Part shown: positions 36,911-49,077 of the stretch, piece by piece
Position numbering within the stretch: the stretch's first letter is position 1
Layout of the letters: the number at the start of each line of letters is the position of its first letter
Source of the DNA: Artemisia argyi
Lineage: Eukaryota; Streptophyta; Magnoliopsida; Asterales; Asteraceae
Direction of reading: 5' to 3'
Length of the DNA: 64,000 nt
NCBI GenBank assembly: GCA_030686995.1
Contig: CM060680.1
Coordinates: forward strand, 199,751,322 to 199,815,321
Translations under genes and position numbers: made by a program
Notes under the pieces: generated by a model
Database searches by the model: none
Told to the model about the DNA's origin: nothing
What the model saw: the letters and a program-made list of their open reading frames with translations, nothing else

Positions 36911-39154
36911 ATTTGGACATAATAAAATTTAGTTTGTTTTTTTTTTTTTGAACAGATAATTAAATTTAGTTTAGTTATTTGAATTGTTTACTAAATGTGT
37001 TTTCCATGACATGTTAGTTAAAAAACTTCTAATTATTTTTGTTATATATTGTAGTTCTTAACGAATATGCTTTTGTTATTTCTAATGTCAATATAATAAA
37101 CATGGTACAGATCAAACATTAAAATTTAAAATGAAGGCATAACATCTTGTACACAAAGTAAATGAATAATGATGCATTTTTACAAAGTATTTGGCAGAAT
37201 CTCATTGCCCACAATACACTTCTGGAGACAAAATAAAAACCAAATACAAAGTGTGCATATTCTGGAGACAAATATGATCAGATTGTCCATAAGATTAGTC
37301 AAAATATAAAGTGTGCATCGAATGAACAAAATTTCCAGATGTATATATTTTGTGTTTTAAACTAAGCCTACACCAGTTCAACCTGTATGCATGTTCAAAG
37401 CCTACATCAGTTCGGTCCTAGACACAACCAAAAACTTCGGTTCCTTTCACTGCAGCGACTGAACTCACCCAATATCCTCAACGTCTTCCAGTTCAGCCCC
37501 TCAACGTCTTCCACTTCAGCCACTGAATTCGGTCAAACATTACCGCACATGTGAAAGTGTAATTCAAAACCGAAGTTTATATCAAACCGTTTATATCAAA
37601 CAATACCATTTATATCAAACAACATATAAGAGCATTTAAATAGATTTAAGAGCATTTAAAGCATACATATAAGGAGCGTGAAACTACTTATTCAAAACCG
37701 TTTATATCAAACAACAATACCATATATGAAGAGTCTTAATAAGTAATTATGATCGTATATTAGTTGTATGTTTTTCCTAAACAATTAGAACTTATCCAAC
37801 CTCTCAAAGCTACAAAAATGATTAATACAACTTCAAGGTAGTTTAAACATATTCTAACACTATGTACCTTTATGTTCCTTAAGAGAAAAAGAATCAAAAG
37901 ACATAAGACTGTTGAATGCTTTTTCTCGTAGCTACCATAGATGTTTCTAACTAAGATATTTATCTCATGATATTAATAAAAAAAGAATGTTACTGGTACA
38001 ATGGTACGTAAAATATATTGGGTCTTCTAAAACTTTGCTTTACCGTTTGTAATACTGAACTGATTTATCTATTCTCCTAGATGAAAAATAATATAAAAAG
38101 ACATAGAACCACTATGTATAAAATAGCCTCTCAGTACTTGTATCATAGTGCTAAAACCACTACCATATTCCTCTTTGAGACCATATATCGTCATCCAACT
38201 CCAGTTAAACACCAATGCAGATCACTCTCCATCGTAGGAACCACAAAATTAAGACTCTTTTAAAAAGGTTATAAGACTATATACATAGCAAGTACAGATG
38301 CAACAAATGAATGCAAAAATCGGAAACGAATCACGCATACAACCTGTTTATTGATTTCAACATATTAATTGTTAATATTAACACAGTAATTGTTAATGAT
38401 TATATTTAAGAAAGAGAACAAAGAAATGACCTAACCCAATACAACCTGTTTTGACCTGTATCAAAAATTATCTATTCACATTACCCAACCTGTTTGACCC
38501 GCCCATTTTGCAAGTATTAATGTTCCTAAATCCTAGTATTAACATGACACAAGTTTTTTTTCTCAGCTTATTTCCAGAATCCATATATAATCTTTCAAGA
38601 AACTTGGCCGTCATTACTTTAATTTCAGTCACACCTATGGAAGACTGGGAAGCAGACACTATCAAGTAACTGATGCATTATTCAGTTCATCATTTTGTTC
38701 CTTAATTGAAGCTTAGTGACTTATCTTTGCCATTCTTTAGTTTTGGGCTTCTATAACTAATGAAAAGCCCTTTCTATCAAATAATTTTCTTGTGTTTTAC
38801 TACCAGCCAAGGTTCGATAGATATTGTTCAAGTCATTCGGGTATGGTTCAGAGATTTGGCTGCAAAAAGAGGTATCCAACCTATTTACTTACAAACACGT
38901 TATTTCATGTATCCCTAACGGGTCAAATGAGATAGTACCTAAGAATAAGAGGTTAAACGGGCTAAGAGTACTCCAAAGTTCATTTTAAATGCTTAATTAT
39001 ATGTAATTGAATTGTATCTATATTTAACTCATTTACTATTCCTTTAAATATGAAAATACAGTTGTTTGCAAGTCAAATGTTGCCTTGATCCATTTCAATT
39101 TATACAATAAAACAACATTTGAATTTCAATATTCAAAACCAGTTACTTTCAAAC

Positions 39155-40093
39155 TCAAAAAGAATGCCATACCATGTCATGGTGATACTTCAATATCGCC
39201 AAAGGCTTTCCTTTCTTGTAATTGTAAATCCTAATCCTGTTATCACATCGAAATGGGAATAAATCATTGGTCTATACACGCAGTTTAGTTGCATATATAT
39301 AAACTGACATATTTTAGTAGAAAATGATTCTGGTACCGTCTAGACTCAACGGAAATGGGAGGGCTTGGTTTTATTCAACATATGAATCATGTAACCATAA
39401 ATTATATTTATCAATTTGCAATGTCAGTGAACATGGATGACTGAACCCTGATCACTAAAACTTATTCTATAGTACTAACCTGTGATCCCATCCAGCAGTC
39501 CCTAATATTTTGCTATTTGGATGAATTGAAGATCCAACTATGGCGGGATACACCAAACTTGTTTCTTTCTTCACCAGGAAAGAACCCTAATGATGGAAGA
39601 ACCCTACTACATGATCAATCTGAGATCATGTAGTAACTTTAAACTACACATGAATATGGGATCCATACCAATGAATGGTCCAGAATAAACATAACAATTT
39701 TGCCATCTGCACCTCCTGAAACACCCCCGTTGAACATCCCATCCAGACACAAGCTTAAGGCTGGTTAATGACAATATCCTTCGATTAGTGTAATTGTATA
39801 ATATAATGAGGCTGCAAGCTCCACAAAAAAGAAGCTTTTCTTTTCTAAAAATGACAATCAAGGTTTCAAAATAAAATTGGGTGTTGTAGTCAACACGAAC
39901 CTGGCTCTGAATGGAACCGTACAGAAGTCAACGGGGCTCGAGATTCCTTAAATCCCAACAAGACATTGTTCATGCGGATCATAATACATCATTGAAAGAA
40001 GAAGCAAATATCCAGGATACGTGAAAACCCTGCTAGGACATGTATAAATCCCTGTGATTCAGAAGGCAAAAAGGCCTAAACTGCGATGCACAT
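39155..40093 (-). pseudogene. DSE1: DSE1-like WD40 gene fragment
   Basis: Several exon-like blocks on the - strand occur in the correct order for DECREASED SIZE EXCLUSION LIMIT 1, a plant WD40 protein: MCIAV then a stop then AFLPSESQGFIHVLAG (about 40020-40093), WDLRNLEPR and SVRFHSEP (39901-39970), DGMFNGGVSGGADGKIVMF (about 39680-39745), SSIHPNSKILGTAGWDHR (about 39495-39550), and RIRIYNYKKGKPLAILKYHH (about 39175-39235). Introns separate the blocks. An in-frame stop lies in the first block, and the frame is broken again within the 39607-39861 part. It covers only the C-terminal repeats, so it is a captured, decayed fragment. Confidence 0.7.
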
Positions 40094-40099
40094 ACCTAT

Positions 40100-43000
40100 G
40101 AAACAACAATTTACAAAATCAAAATCAACAATTTTATCAAAATTAAATTATAATAATTGATAGCATTGTTAAGAAACATCTGAAGTTAGGGGAACTATTG
40201 GTAACCATCAGATTAGCAAAATCAATAAAATTGGGGTTCATAAATTAAGCGAATATGATAAATTTGAGGTTTTTATATAGATTGATGATTGTGAATTTGT
40301 GATCAATTTAATTAAGAAAAAAAATTGTGTTAGATTATTGTGTGATCATAAACAAATAAATAAGAAGGATGTTGATACCTGCTTCTCAAGCTCCTTGACC
40401 CACGTGTATGCATCGTGACAACTTTCTTCCACAAACCTCATCTCCACAAAAGATTGAACATTGAAAACTATATAAGCCAAGTTTGTCCCATATACATTAA
40501 ATTAGCAAAAATGTCGATATGAATTAGATGGACGAATCTGGAGAAGGTGTGCGACTGTGCGCTTCTAGTATTAGTATGTATTTATAATTTTGTATTCATT
40601 TGATATAATTATTTTCATGGTGTAGTGTATGTCATAGTTAATTAGTTAATTATCTTTCTATTCTTCATGATATATTCAGATATATTCACCTGATAATACA
40701 AATATATAGATACATAAAGATGGAAATTTAGGGTATGTTATAAAATGCATGCTTAATAACATTCTAAATTATATCTTATTATGTATCCGACCACAAAGTT
40801 CAACCGAACATTTTAAGAATGTGGCGTGACCAATAGCTTCAAAACTAAGTTACTTTACAAAGTCATGAATCTCTGATTACAGAATTATAGGTGCGCCCTC
40901 TCAGATTGTCAAATAACGAAGTAATATACTTCTTCCTCATAAGGTAAGCTGTTTGAATGCGAGACTTTTGTTGTGGTGATTACAGAATTATAGGTGTGCC
41001 CTCTATGCATATGTAACAAATGCAAATTCTTGCATATTTTCTATGAATGGCTTTTTCCTCTGTTCTCCAAATGAACGGGGATGATATAATTAGCGATTGC
41101 AACATGCTTTTATAAGCACTCAAGGACTTTGAACTATTCACACCTAAGTTAAGATAGCAAACTTTAAAGATTCATCTCTTTTTCAAAAGCAATAATTTTA
41201 TCAATTTCTATTGTGCCATTTTGGCCACATGTATATCTAAGTTAGCATGCAACCATTATTCAGTAACATACAACACCACCGAACTACAATTGTATTTTAT
41301 ATGCCCAAAAACACTTTTAGATAAATAAATCATATTTCTTCCACTCAAAGCAGCCACAACACCAAACCATAATTGTAAAATTTAAATGACTTACTTTTTA
41401 TGGACAAACATATGGATATAGTATAGTTTTCAAGTTGGAGCAAATATGAGAATGAGATGCCATAGAAACAAATGAAGTAGTCTAAAATAGTGTAATAGAT
41501 ACACAAAGTATATAAATCTAATGCGTCTCTACTGCATGGTATGGGATGAAGAACCAATAGGGAAGATGAAATCAAGAGACTCGATTTCAACTTGTCAAAA
41601 AATAGAATATGAAAGCAACATATCAATAGATGCAGGTTCCAAATGACAGCAAGTTTCTACAATTGATTTGGTCTCGTTCTTATTAATGAAATGAAAAGAT
41701 AAATTTGATAACGCCTCTTTTTAAGAAGATAGTATGGAGATCAAATTTCTAATAGTAACCCTATGTTATTATAAATCTAACAATGTGTACGATTGCCAAA
41801 ACCCGTTCAACCAGCTAATTTATAAAAACTCAAAACCGCTTAACCACTTAAAAGGGTGTTTGTAAATGCTTGGTTTATCCGTTTATTTTAGGGGATCAAG
41901 CAACTGAAAAAAAGCAGCCCAAAACAACTAAAACTTAATGGCGAATTATGCTAATCGTCTAAAAGTAAAAGTAATAAATCTAATCATATGCATATTGGTC
42001 ATCTTAACATTGCTTCAAATCTCACAGAATATCAATTTGTAAAAGGGGACAATGATTCATGAGGTCAACCAAATTCTCTAAAAAAAAATAATCAAAGATA
42101 CCTGTTTTTGGAGTAGTTCTCATAATTTGATGACCAAAATCATATCCAATCACGTCTCTATGATCTTATCTTTGAGTATATCAGCATAGGATAATCCATA
42201 TCTGCAAAATAAAAATAAATAAAAAAATTGCGTTTTGAGTTCCAAATACTTTTATGGACATGTGTATATTTTCGAGTGTTTATGAATTTGTTTTGAGTAG
42301 GATTTTGAATAGTAGACTGCAATAACAAATAACACGAAAAATAGTCATGACATGTGAATAAAAGACATATCCTTGAGAAGTTAACAAAAGTAAAATCAGG
42401 GGAACTTCTATTTCAGTTAAAGAAACACTATTGATAGCCATGCATGAGAGCTTTTAAAATATGAGGTATATATGTTAGGAAGAAGAGTATATATACACCT
42501 ACCAATCTGCAGTGCAAGTTATCAGCAAGAAAAGCCTTTGCAGTCCTCTGGAAGATGCTTCTTGGCAATATAATCTGCAAGTTTGCAGCCGTGTTAATAC
42601 TAAACCATAGTAAAAAATGAGTAAACATCAGGTAATAGGATAAAAATGTTACTCGTAGTCATATCAAGTAGAAAGAAAACAGAGTAGGACATGCGATAAT
42701 TTTTTCCTATGTATATATAACCTCTTATATTCCATTATCCACCAAATAAGATGATTACTGGAATCACAAAGTTTTCTAGTCATATTTGTACGGGGTAAAC
42801 CAACCTCACCCAATCAATTTCAACCTGCACTAATAAATAGCTCAGTTTGGCCTGAACTTTTTATGACCCATTACACAATCTACCTATCCATCAATCAAGT
42901 TCTAGTAATTTTCATGTTATTAGATGGAGTGAAACATAAAAAATAAAACTATAAGCATATAAGTTTTATTAAGCAATCCCAAACACCCCAAATACTTGAT

Positions 43001-44029
43001 AAACATTAAACCATAACCCGCAAAATAACTAACACATGAGTCTAAATAAGCAATCCCAAACAACAGAAACTGCCACAACTGTATGTGAATACATCGATCC
43101 ACAAGTTGACCTCCATGACCACTATGAACATCCAACAATGGCCCGTCCTCATCTACCAAAGATATATTTGTATATCATCAAACGTTGTTTTTACGTCTAA
43201 CTAATTAAAATGCAGTTCAATAACTAAAGGTAGAGTTCCAACTCGCTTACCTTTTGAGGGATCATAAATCCACTAAAGAGGTATCAAAGAGCAGCAAGTT
43301 ATATACTCCTCATCATGGCTTAGAAAACTACTCTAAATAATACATTCCTTGGGTCAAATTGGTTAGAAAAAACACTACCCACATACATACAAATTACAAA
43401 GAATCCATCTTTAGATATAAAATATTCACAAAAAAGCCGCTAAATTAGAATTCAACACAAACTTAAAAGTCCCAACAATCAACTTCAAAACATAATCAAA
43501 TAAGCTCCCTCGTACATGATCTAAGGGATGTAAATAATCACACATAAGGTTCATAAAATCAATAAAAGATATATAAAATATACCTTACTGACGATTAGGG
43601 CTTTAGATCAAAAGAAACCCTAATAAATGGATTTAATTTATCTTTATAAAATCACAAATTCAGATAATTGTAGGTAATTGATTATTCAGAATATTATTGA
43701 AGTTAGGAGTGGAAAATCGATTTTAAGATTTAGGGTTAAGATGATTGAATTTGATTCCAAGGATTGGGGTCATTATGTTTTCTGTGTTAATTGTAAATTA
43801 TATAATAAACCCTTCACTATTTTTAGTTGCCCCGCCTTCACAAAGTTTTTAATCTTTCAATTTTTGACACATGTATTTTTTGGCAAATTTTTTTTAATGA
43901 AAAACGAATTTACAAACACTTGCCAAATAAGGGATTATTTAATTTTTTTAAATTGTAAAAACTTAAGAAAAATAAGCAATTATTAAAAAAATATTACCAA
44001 AATAAGTATGATTTGATTAAAAAGTCCCC
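40100..44029. other. Interior of the long-inverted-repeat element
   Basis: No intact gene. Possible exon-like islands on the - strand are at 40381-40450 (DAYTWVKELEK, between splice-like signals), 42490-42590 (IFQRTAKAFLADN) and 43085-43160 (DEDGPLLDVHSGHGG). I could not assign them. The rest is AT-rich intron-like DNA. Confidence 0.3.
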
Positions 44030-44972
44030 ACTAGGGGTTTTATTTTATTAGGTAAAAGATATATTTTTTTTTTAATTCCGAAAAAATATTTTTTTTATTC
44101 AAATATTTTTTAAAAATTTCTATTTTTTTTCTAAAAAAATTTTAGAAAAAAAAATATTTTTCTAAAAAATTTTCGAAAAAAAATATTTTTTCTAAAAAAT
44201 ATTTTTTTTCGAAAATATTTTATTCAAATATTTAAAAAAAAATAGAAAATTTATTTTTTTTATTCAAATATTTTTCTAAAAAATTTTATTTTTTTTCTAA
44301 AAAAATTTTAGAAAAAAAAATATTTTTCTAAAAAATTTTTGAAAAAAAATATTTTTTCTAAAAAATATTTTTTTTTTCGAAAATATTTTAGGAAAAATAT
44401 TTTTTTTCGAAAATATTTTATTCAAATATTTTTTTTTAAATTCGAAAAAATATTTTTTTTATTCAAATATTTTTCTAAAAATTTTTTATTTTTTTTCTAA
44501 AAAAGTTTTAGAAAAAAATATTTTTCTAAAAAATTTTCGAAAAAAAAATTTATTCGATTTTTTTTTATGAAATATTTTTTATAAAATTTTATTCGATTTT
44601 TTTTATAAAAGTGAAAAAACGAAAGAATACGTGTAAAAACGAATTAAAACGTGTAAAAACAAACGAAAAAGTGAAAATAAAGTCAAGGGACTATAGGTGA
44701 AAGTCAACCCAAACGACAAGGACAATTATTGTAATTTTTATAACTGAAATAACGTTAAAGGATGACCGGTGAAAACAGACGCAAACCATAGAGACTGATA
44801 ATGTAAGTTTTTGGATATGTTAACCTCCAAACCGGTCAACCAGGTAAAAATCCGGTCAACATTACGTATCTTGTGCCAATTTTGAAAGTTTGTTAGCGAT
44901 ATAAGTTATATTTTTAATATGTTACGTGTTTCGATACTTTTAAAAAAAGTATGTTGCGTATCTACAAACTTA
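44030..44972 (-). repeat. Right arm of the long inverted repeat
   Basis: Inverse of 36328-36880. It is longer because the attttttttcgaaaatat block is expanded to about 550 bp (44050-44600). The outer 350 bp match the left arm closely, with scattered substitutions. Confidence 0.75.
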
Positions 44973-45194
44973 GGGGGCGTTTGGTTCGGGTAAATTAAAG
45001 GCAATTGAGGTAATTTGAAATTAAAATTTCTCAAATATCCTTGTTTGGTTCATAACAAAAACATGGGCCCAGTAATTTTAATTGTATTAATGAGGCTAAA
45101 AGTAGGCTAATTTAAGTTCTTCCACTTGGGAAGCAATTAAATTTGCTTAGAATTTTAAATAGCATCATTTACATATCTTGAACCAAACGCCCCC
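44973..45194. mobile_element. Tourist-like MITE
   Basis: Perfect 15-bp terminal inverted repeats gggggcgtttggttc, a 222-bp body without coding, and a TTA target duplication (44970-44972 and 45195-45197). These are PIF/Harbinger-derived Tourist features. It sits exactly at the outer edge of the long inverted repeat. Confidence 0.85.
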
Positions 45195-45197
45195 TTA

Positions 45198-45839
45198 GTC
45201 TTTTTTTTAAATATAAAGAATGATTGAAGATGTTTTCTTCATTTTTCAAATATCAGAAAGGTTACTTGTATATTTTAAAGGGCATGGTTGAATACTAACT
45301 TAAATTGTACAGTAGTACGAATCATATCAAGTTGATCACTGAGTGATGGGTGTGGATAGGAGCAGAGTTTGAGTAATCATTATTTCTTTGGTTCTATCCT
45401 ATCAGATCTGTAATGATTACCAAAAGAAAAAGAAAAAGGTAATATAGCCCTCTTCTCATAGCAATTAAAAGCTGGTCTAGTTTATGGACAATCCGAATGT
45501 CTTTCTTGTTTATTTAACACTGTAACTTTTTTTTTTTTTTTTTTTTTTTCCTTTTTTTTTCTCTAAATATTTTCTTTGGAATGCCGTATTTTATTTAGAA
45601 CGATTCATTCATACAATTTAAAAAGAATACGCGCCGCATTGTTGTTCGCGAAAATCGAATTTCTTGCTACAAGTAAGAAAAAAAAAGGTTGAAATAATCT
45701 GTTGGAATAGATGTTTAGGATAATAGGATTTATCATTACTAATATATATGTCATAATTATTATATATGAGATGACTTTTCATTTACCGATAAGTGTGTGA
45801 TCTATCAAACAAAATTTTGGTATTACTTAAAATAAATTC
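45198..45839. other. Intergenic
   Basis: No gene. A T-rich tract lies near 45528-45560. Confidence 0.5.
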
Positions 45840-46080
45840 CATCATTGTAGTCTAATGGGTAGAGCTTTTGTGCACGGGTCAATAGACCCGGGTTCAACTG
45901 GTCCTAAAGTTCTAAATGGTATCATCCCTCTACCGTAAATGCTCATATTGCCTTGTCAACGAGGGCCTATGTCATTGAGACATGTGCTCATTACCTGGAG
46001 ACGGGTTTGGGAGAGGATATAGTTGGCATATTTATAATGCATGGGACAAATGTGATTCCATTATTCTTTCACCTTTGAAG
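45840..46080 (+). mobile_element. tRNA-derived SINE
   Basis: Begins with a tRNA-like head: A-box-like tagtctaatgggtagagc at 45848-45865 and B-box-like gggttcaactgg near 45890, as in an internal RNA polymerase III promoter. The body is about 240 bp. It is flanked by a 16-bp direct repeat with one mismatch (tacttaaaataaattc at 45824-45839, tacttgaaataaattc at 46081-46096), the target duplication expected of LINE-mobilised insertion. Confidence 0.75.
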
Positions 46081-46096
46081 TACTTGAAATAAATTC

Positions 46097-46519
46097 TAAA
46101 AAACATAAACTAGGTTATCTTTTACACATTTTTTGTTTAAAAAATTACAACTTTATAGGAAACTGAAAATACGTATGATTCTGTAAGTGAATCTCTGAGA
46201 CCAAAAGGGTTTTCGATGTTGAGAACACAAGTTTACACGGTACATAGCTCTAGTGCACATATGTACAATAAGATGCCACAACTAAAACCCAAATGGGCAT
46301 AGCAGTCAGCTGCTAATAGAGAATATCATTTCATATATTTTGTTCAATGCCGAACTTTCTGATTATGCAAAGGTATACACTAAAGACATTCATGTTACAA
46401 ATTTTGAGTCTTGCATTACCTACATACATAAGTACAAAGCTTCTACATAAAACTAATTAACAGCCTAACACACCTAAAACAAAGTTGTGATCATATTTTA
46501 GATAAACCATTGAAAGGTT
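46097..46519. other. Downstream region of the two-B3 gene
   Basis: No coding sequence seen. It presumably holds the 3' untranslated region and terminator of the gene ending at 46520. No clear polyadenylation signal could be fixed. Confidence 0.4.
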
Positions 46520-48390
46520 CTAAAAGTAAATAACACTATTCGTCACCTCCAAACACTCATCTTCACTTTTCACATTTACGCAACCACCATGCTGAATTGG
46601 CAACCTTTTTTTCTTGGTGACTTTTGCTAGGCAAATTTTACGTTCACTTGTGATGAACTTGAACACACATTCATCACCTTCCTTTAGGTCATTACTACGC
46701 CTGAAACCCCGCCACCCTGTTGCTAAGTAATACCTTTCTACCTTATACGATTTATCCAACCGCGCAACCATTGGCCACTCTTTTCCATCAAGATCCTTCA
46801 TCATGATGGGTCCTTCACCCTCTATTTTTCCCAATCCCACGAATTCCCCTGGAAGTCTCTAATAACACCAACATGTGAAAAGGTTGAGTAATTTTAGGGA
46901 GTGTTAGTTATTGCTTATGAAAACTGATAATGAAATGCATTCTGATACATCATAAATGTAGCACTCATAGCTAGTAGTAGTAGTTAGGGTGACAATTGGG
47001 GTCGGATTTGTGTTGGCGGGTTCGGGCTGGTAAAGTTAAAGAAACCCAACTCATTTACACGTAACGCAAACAAGTAAACAACTATACAATACAAAAACAT
47101 AAATGAAACAAAGTTTACAGATTAACTTAACCCATTGTAAAAATCCATTGAGACTCGTACTAAAACGTTCCAAACGTTAACGGTTAAATTTGGTACCCAA
47201 CCCAAATTACTTCTTTTAAATCGCTACCCAACCTCTTAACATAACCTTATGAACAAAAACTGAATTAACTGGAAGAATGGAACCAGAGCTAAGACTCATG
47301 GTTCGATTTTGACTTTATGATTGACCAAAACATTTCATTTGGTTTGCTTGATCATATTAACCGAAACCGCCATGCACATCATATAGTGTTCACTATATTT
47401 TTAGCATTAAGTCAGTAAATTACTAATTTGGTAACTAAAATTACTCACATTTTCACAAATATCCAAAAGAAAAGTGATTGTGTTCATTGGGCCTAAATTA
47501 CTCATCATATAGGTTACATGGGTCAACAAGAATCCCGTTTAACCTATTAAACCCGTGTAACCTATTTAACCCGCCAACCCAACTATATATACGTGTTAAA
47601 TGGGTTAGTTCGGGTTATGTGTAAACAGGTTAGGGTTGACATAGCTGACCCATTTAATTAAATGGGTCAGGTCCGGGTTGGAGTTTTCTGACCCACCAAC
47701 CTGTTAAACCGAACCCAACCCGAATTGACACCCCCAGTCCAATCTACCTTATAATATAATTTAAAATTTTGTTTATTCTAAAAATAAGCAAATAATTTGT
47801 TGTAATATCTAACCCCAAACACCCAAGGTAAAAAATCAAATGATCAAGAAATTTGTTACTTTACCAAAATTCTTACCAATCTAACTTCGTGTGATTTAAT
47901 GATAATCGTCTTAAACATGGGATCACCATCATTAGCACCATCAATAACATCATCACCATAATCTTCAGCTTTAACTTTTGGTGGCAAATCTTTTTCGCAG
48001 CCATCTGGACTATAAACCAACATTTTGAAGGTGCATGCATCAACAAGCCAAAAGACAATAAAGTCCCCATAACCCAATGCAACATCTTTAACCACATTGT
48101 GCCATCCATGGTCAAAACAGTAAATTTCACCAACTTTCTTGATCTTTACACCCCATGCATACTCACCATTTACTGTTTGGATTATTGGGTCTTTAGGAAT
48201 TTTGTTTTTGAAATACCTTGTAACAAAATCAGGTGGCAATGGCTGCAAAAAGTTAACAAGTTTCTTGAGTAAAAGTTACGAAAGTAAAAATGCACTTGGA
48301 AACATTATTGAGCATGTGTGTATGATTAGTAGAAGTTACCAAGTTAGGAGCAGATGGATCTACCAAGACCTTGAAGAAAGATGGAGCCAT
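46520..48390 (-). CDS. REM-type B3-domain protein with two B3 domains
   Basis: Three exons on the - strand: 48340-48390, 47877-48242 and 46520-46858. All introns are phase 0, giving 251 residues. The start MAPSFFKVL matches the first strand of a REM-type B3 fold. Exon 2 completes B3 domain 1 (PLPPDFVTRYF, ending YSPDGCEKDLPP), adds a short acidic linker, then starts domain 2 (DPMFKTIIIKS). Exon 3 completes domain 2 (RLPGEFVGLGKIEG, GWRGFRRSNDLKEGDECVF) and ends with a stop. B3 domains are plant DNA-binding folds, and REM proteins act in the nucleus, some in flower and meristem development. An upstream ATG at 48400 is out of frame. It is a tandem paralogue of the larger gene at 49078-58083 and probably close to the ancestral layout. 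Splice sites are inferred from GT-AG signals and homology. Confidence 0.85.
46987..47735. mobile_element. Inverted-repeat element inside the B3 gene intron
   Basis: The left end gggtgacaattggggtcgg and the right end, read inward as gggtgtcaattcgggttgg, are imperfect terminal inverted repeats 750 bp apart. The interior is rich in acccaac/gggttgg motifs. It makes up most of intron 2 of the two-B3 gene. No transposase is present. Confidence 0.5.
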
Positions 48391-49077
48391 CTTTTTGCAT
48401 AGATTCTTTGATTTTGGGAAAGGGGAAGGTGGTAGGTATGTATATGTCACTAGTGTTGGTAAGTTAAGCTATTTTTAAAACCAAATTACCAAACCAAACC
48501 AGTAACATACCCCATTTACGAAATCTGACCAATTTTCACTATCTTAACTGCACATCGAATGTGACAAAAGCACACTTCCCAGCAAAACTTATTTTCCCAA
48601 CAAAGCCAAAGGAAAGTAAATGTACTACTCATTCCGTTTTAAAATTATTGTCAGAAGACAAAAATTACAAAGTTTAATAAAAGTGAGACAACTTTAATTT
48701 TCAACCACTCAAATATAATATATGTGAACAATTACTAAAAGTGTCCATATGTATGAAGTATGAGAATATCTTAGAAACCAGTGAAGTTGTTAATGTGGTT
48801 ATTTAAATTTGCATCTCAAATACACGTTTTTTAGCATATTTCATAGGTTTACGGTAAACATGGAGACTACTAGTAAGATACACCACATTTGTTTTTATAT
48901 TGCCAGTTATACATCAGCTATAATTCTAAGTCAAGAAATAGCACAATTAGGTGTAAAAGAAGTTTTGATCATATCACAAGATGTTCTTGCAAAATACAGT
49001 GAGTGACAAATTAATAATTGAATTTCTTAGTTACACACTGATTAAAAAAGTTACCACTTGAGTTAGTCCAGTGATCA
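48391..49077. other. Spacer between the two B3 genes
   Basis: Holds the promoter of the two-B3 gene and the 3' end of the nine-B3 gene. The sequence from 48628 (ctcattccgttttaaaatta) resembles one end of the Stowaway-like element at 16957, but the other end was not found. No further coding sequence. Confidence 0.45.

Larger units (their letters stand above)
36320..44972. mobile_element. Large element with long terminal inverted repeats (MULE-like?)
   Basis: Two long arms in inverted orientation frame 8.6 kb. The outer sequence taagtttgtagata at 36328 is mirrored by the inverse ending at 44972, and homology continues inward for at least 500 bp (gaccggatttttacctggtt, ctttaacgttatttcagtta, acacg repeats, then ttttcgaaaa-rich DNA). 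Long terminal inverted repeats around gene fragments recall Mutator-like (Pack-MULE) or foldback elements. No transposase is seen. The exact outer bases and target duplication are unresolved because a MITE sits at the right end. Confidence 0.6.

Noticed and set aside
39607..39861. 84-codon - strand frame as a gene
   Set aside because: It covers a WD40 exon and intron in the wrong frame; better explained as part of the DSE1-like pseudogene.
43678..43986. 102-codon + strand frame
   Set aside because: AT-rich with no recognisable domain or splice signals; it lies inside a transposon interior.
45848..45905. A functional tRNA gene
   Set aside because: The head resembles a tRNA but lacks a full cloverleaf and acceptor stem, and a SINE body with target duplications follows.
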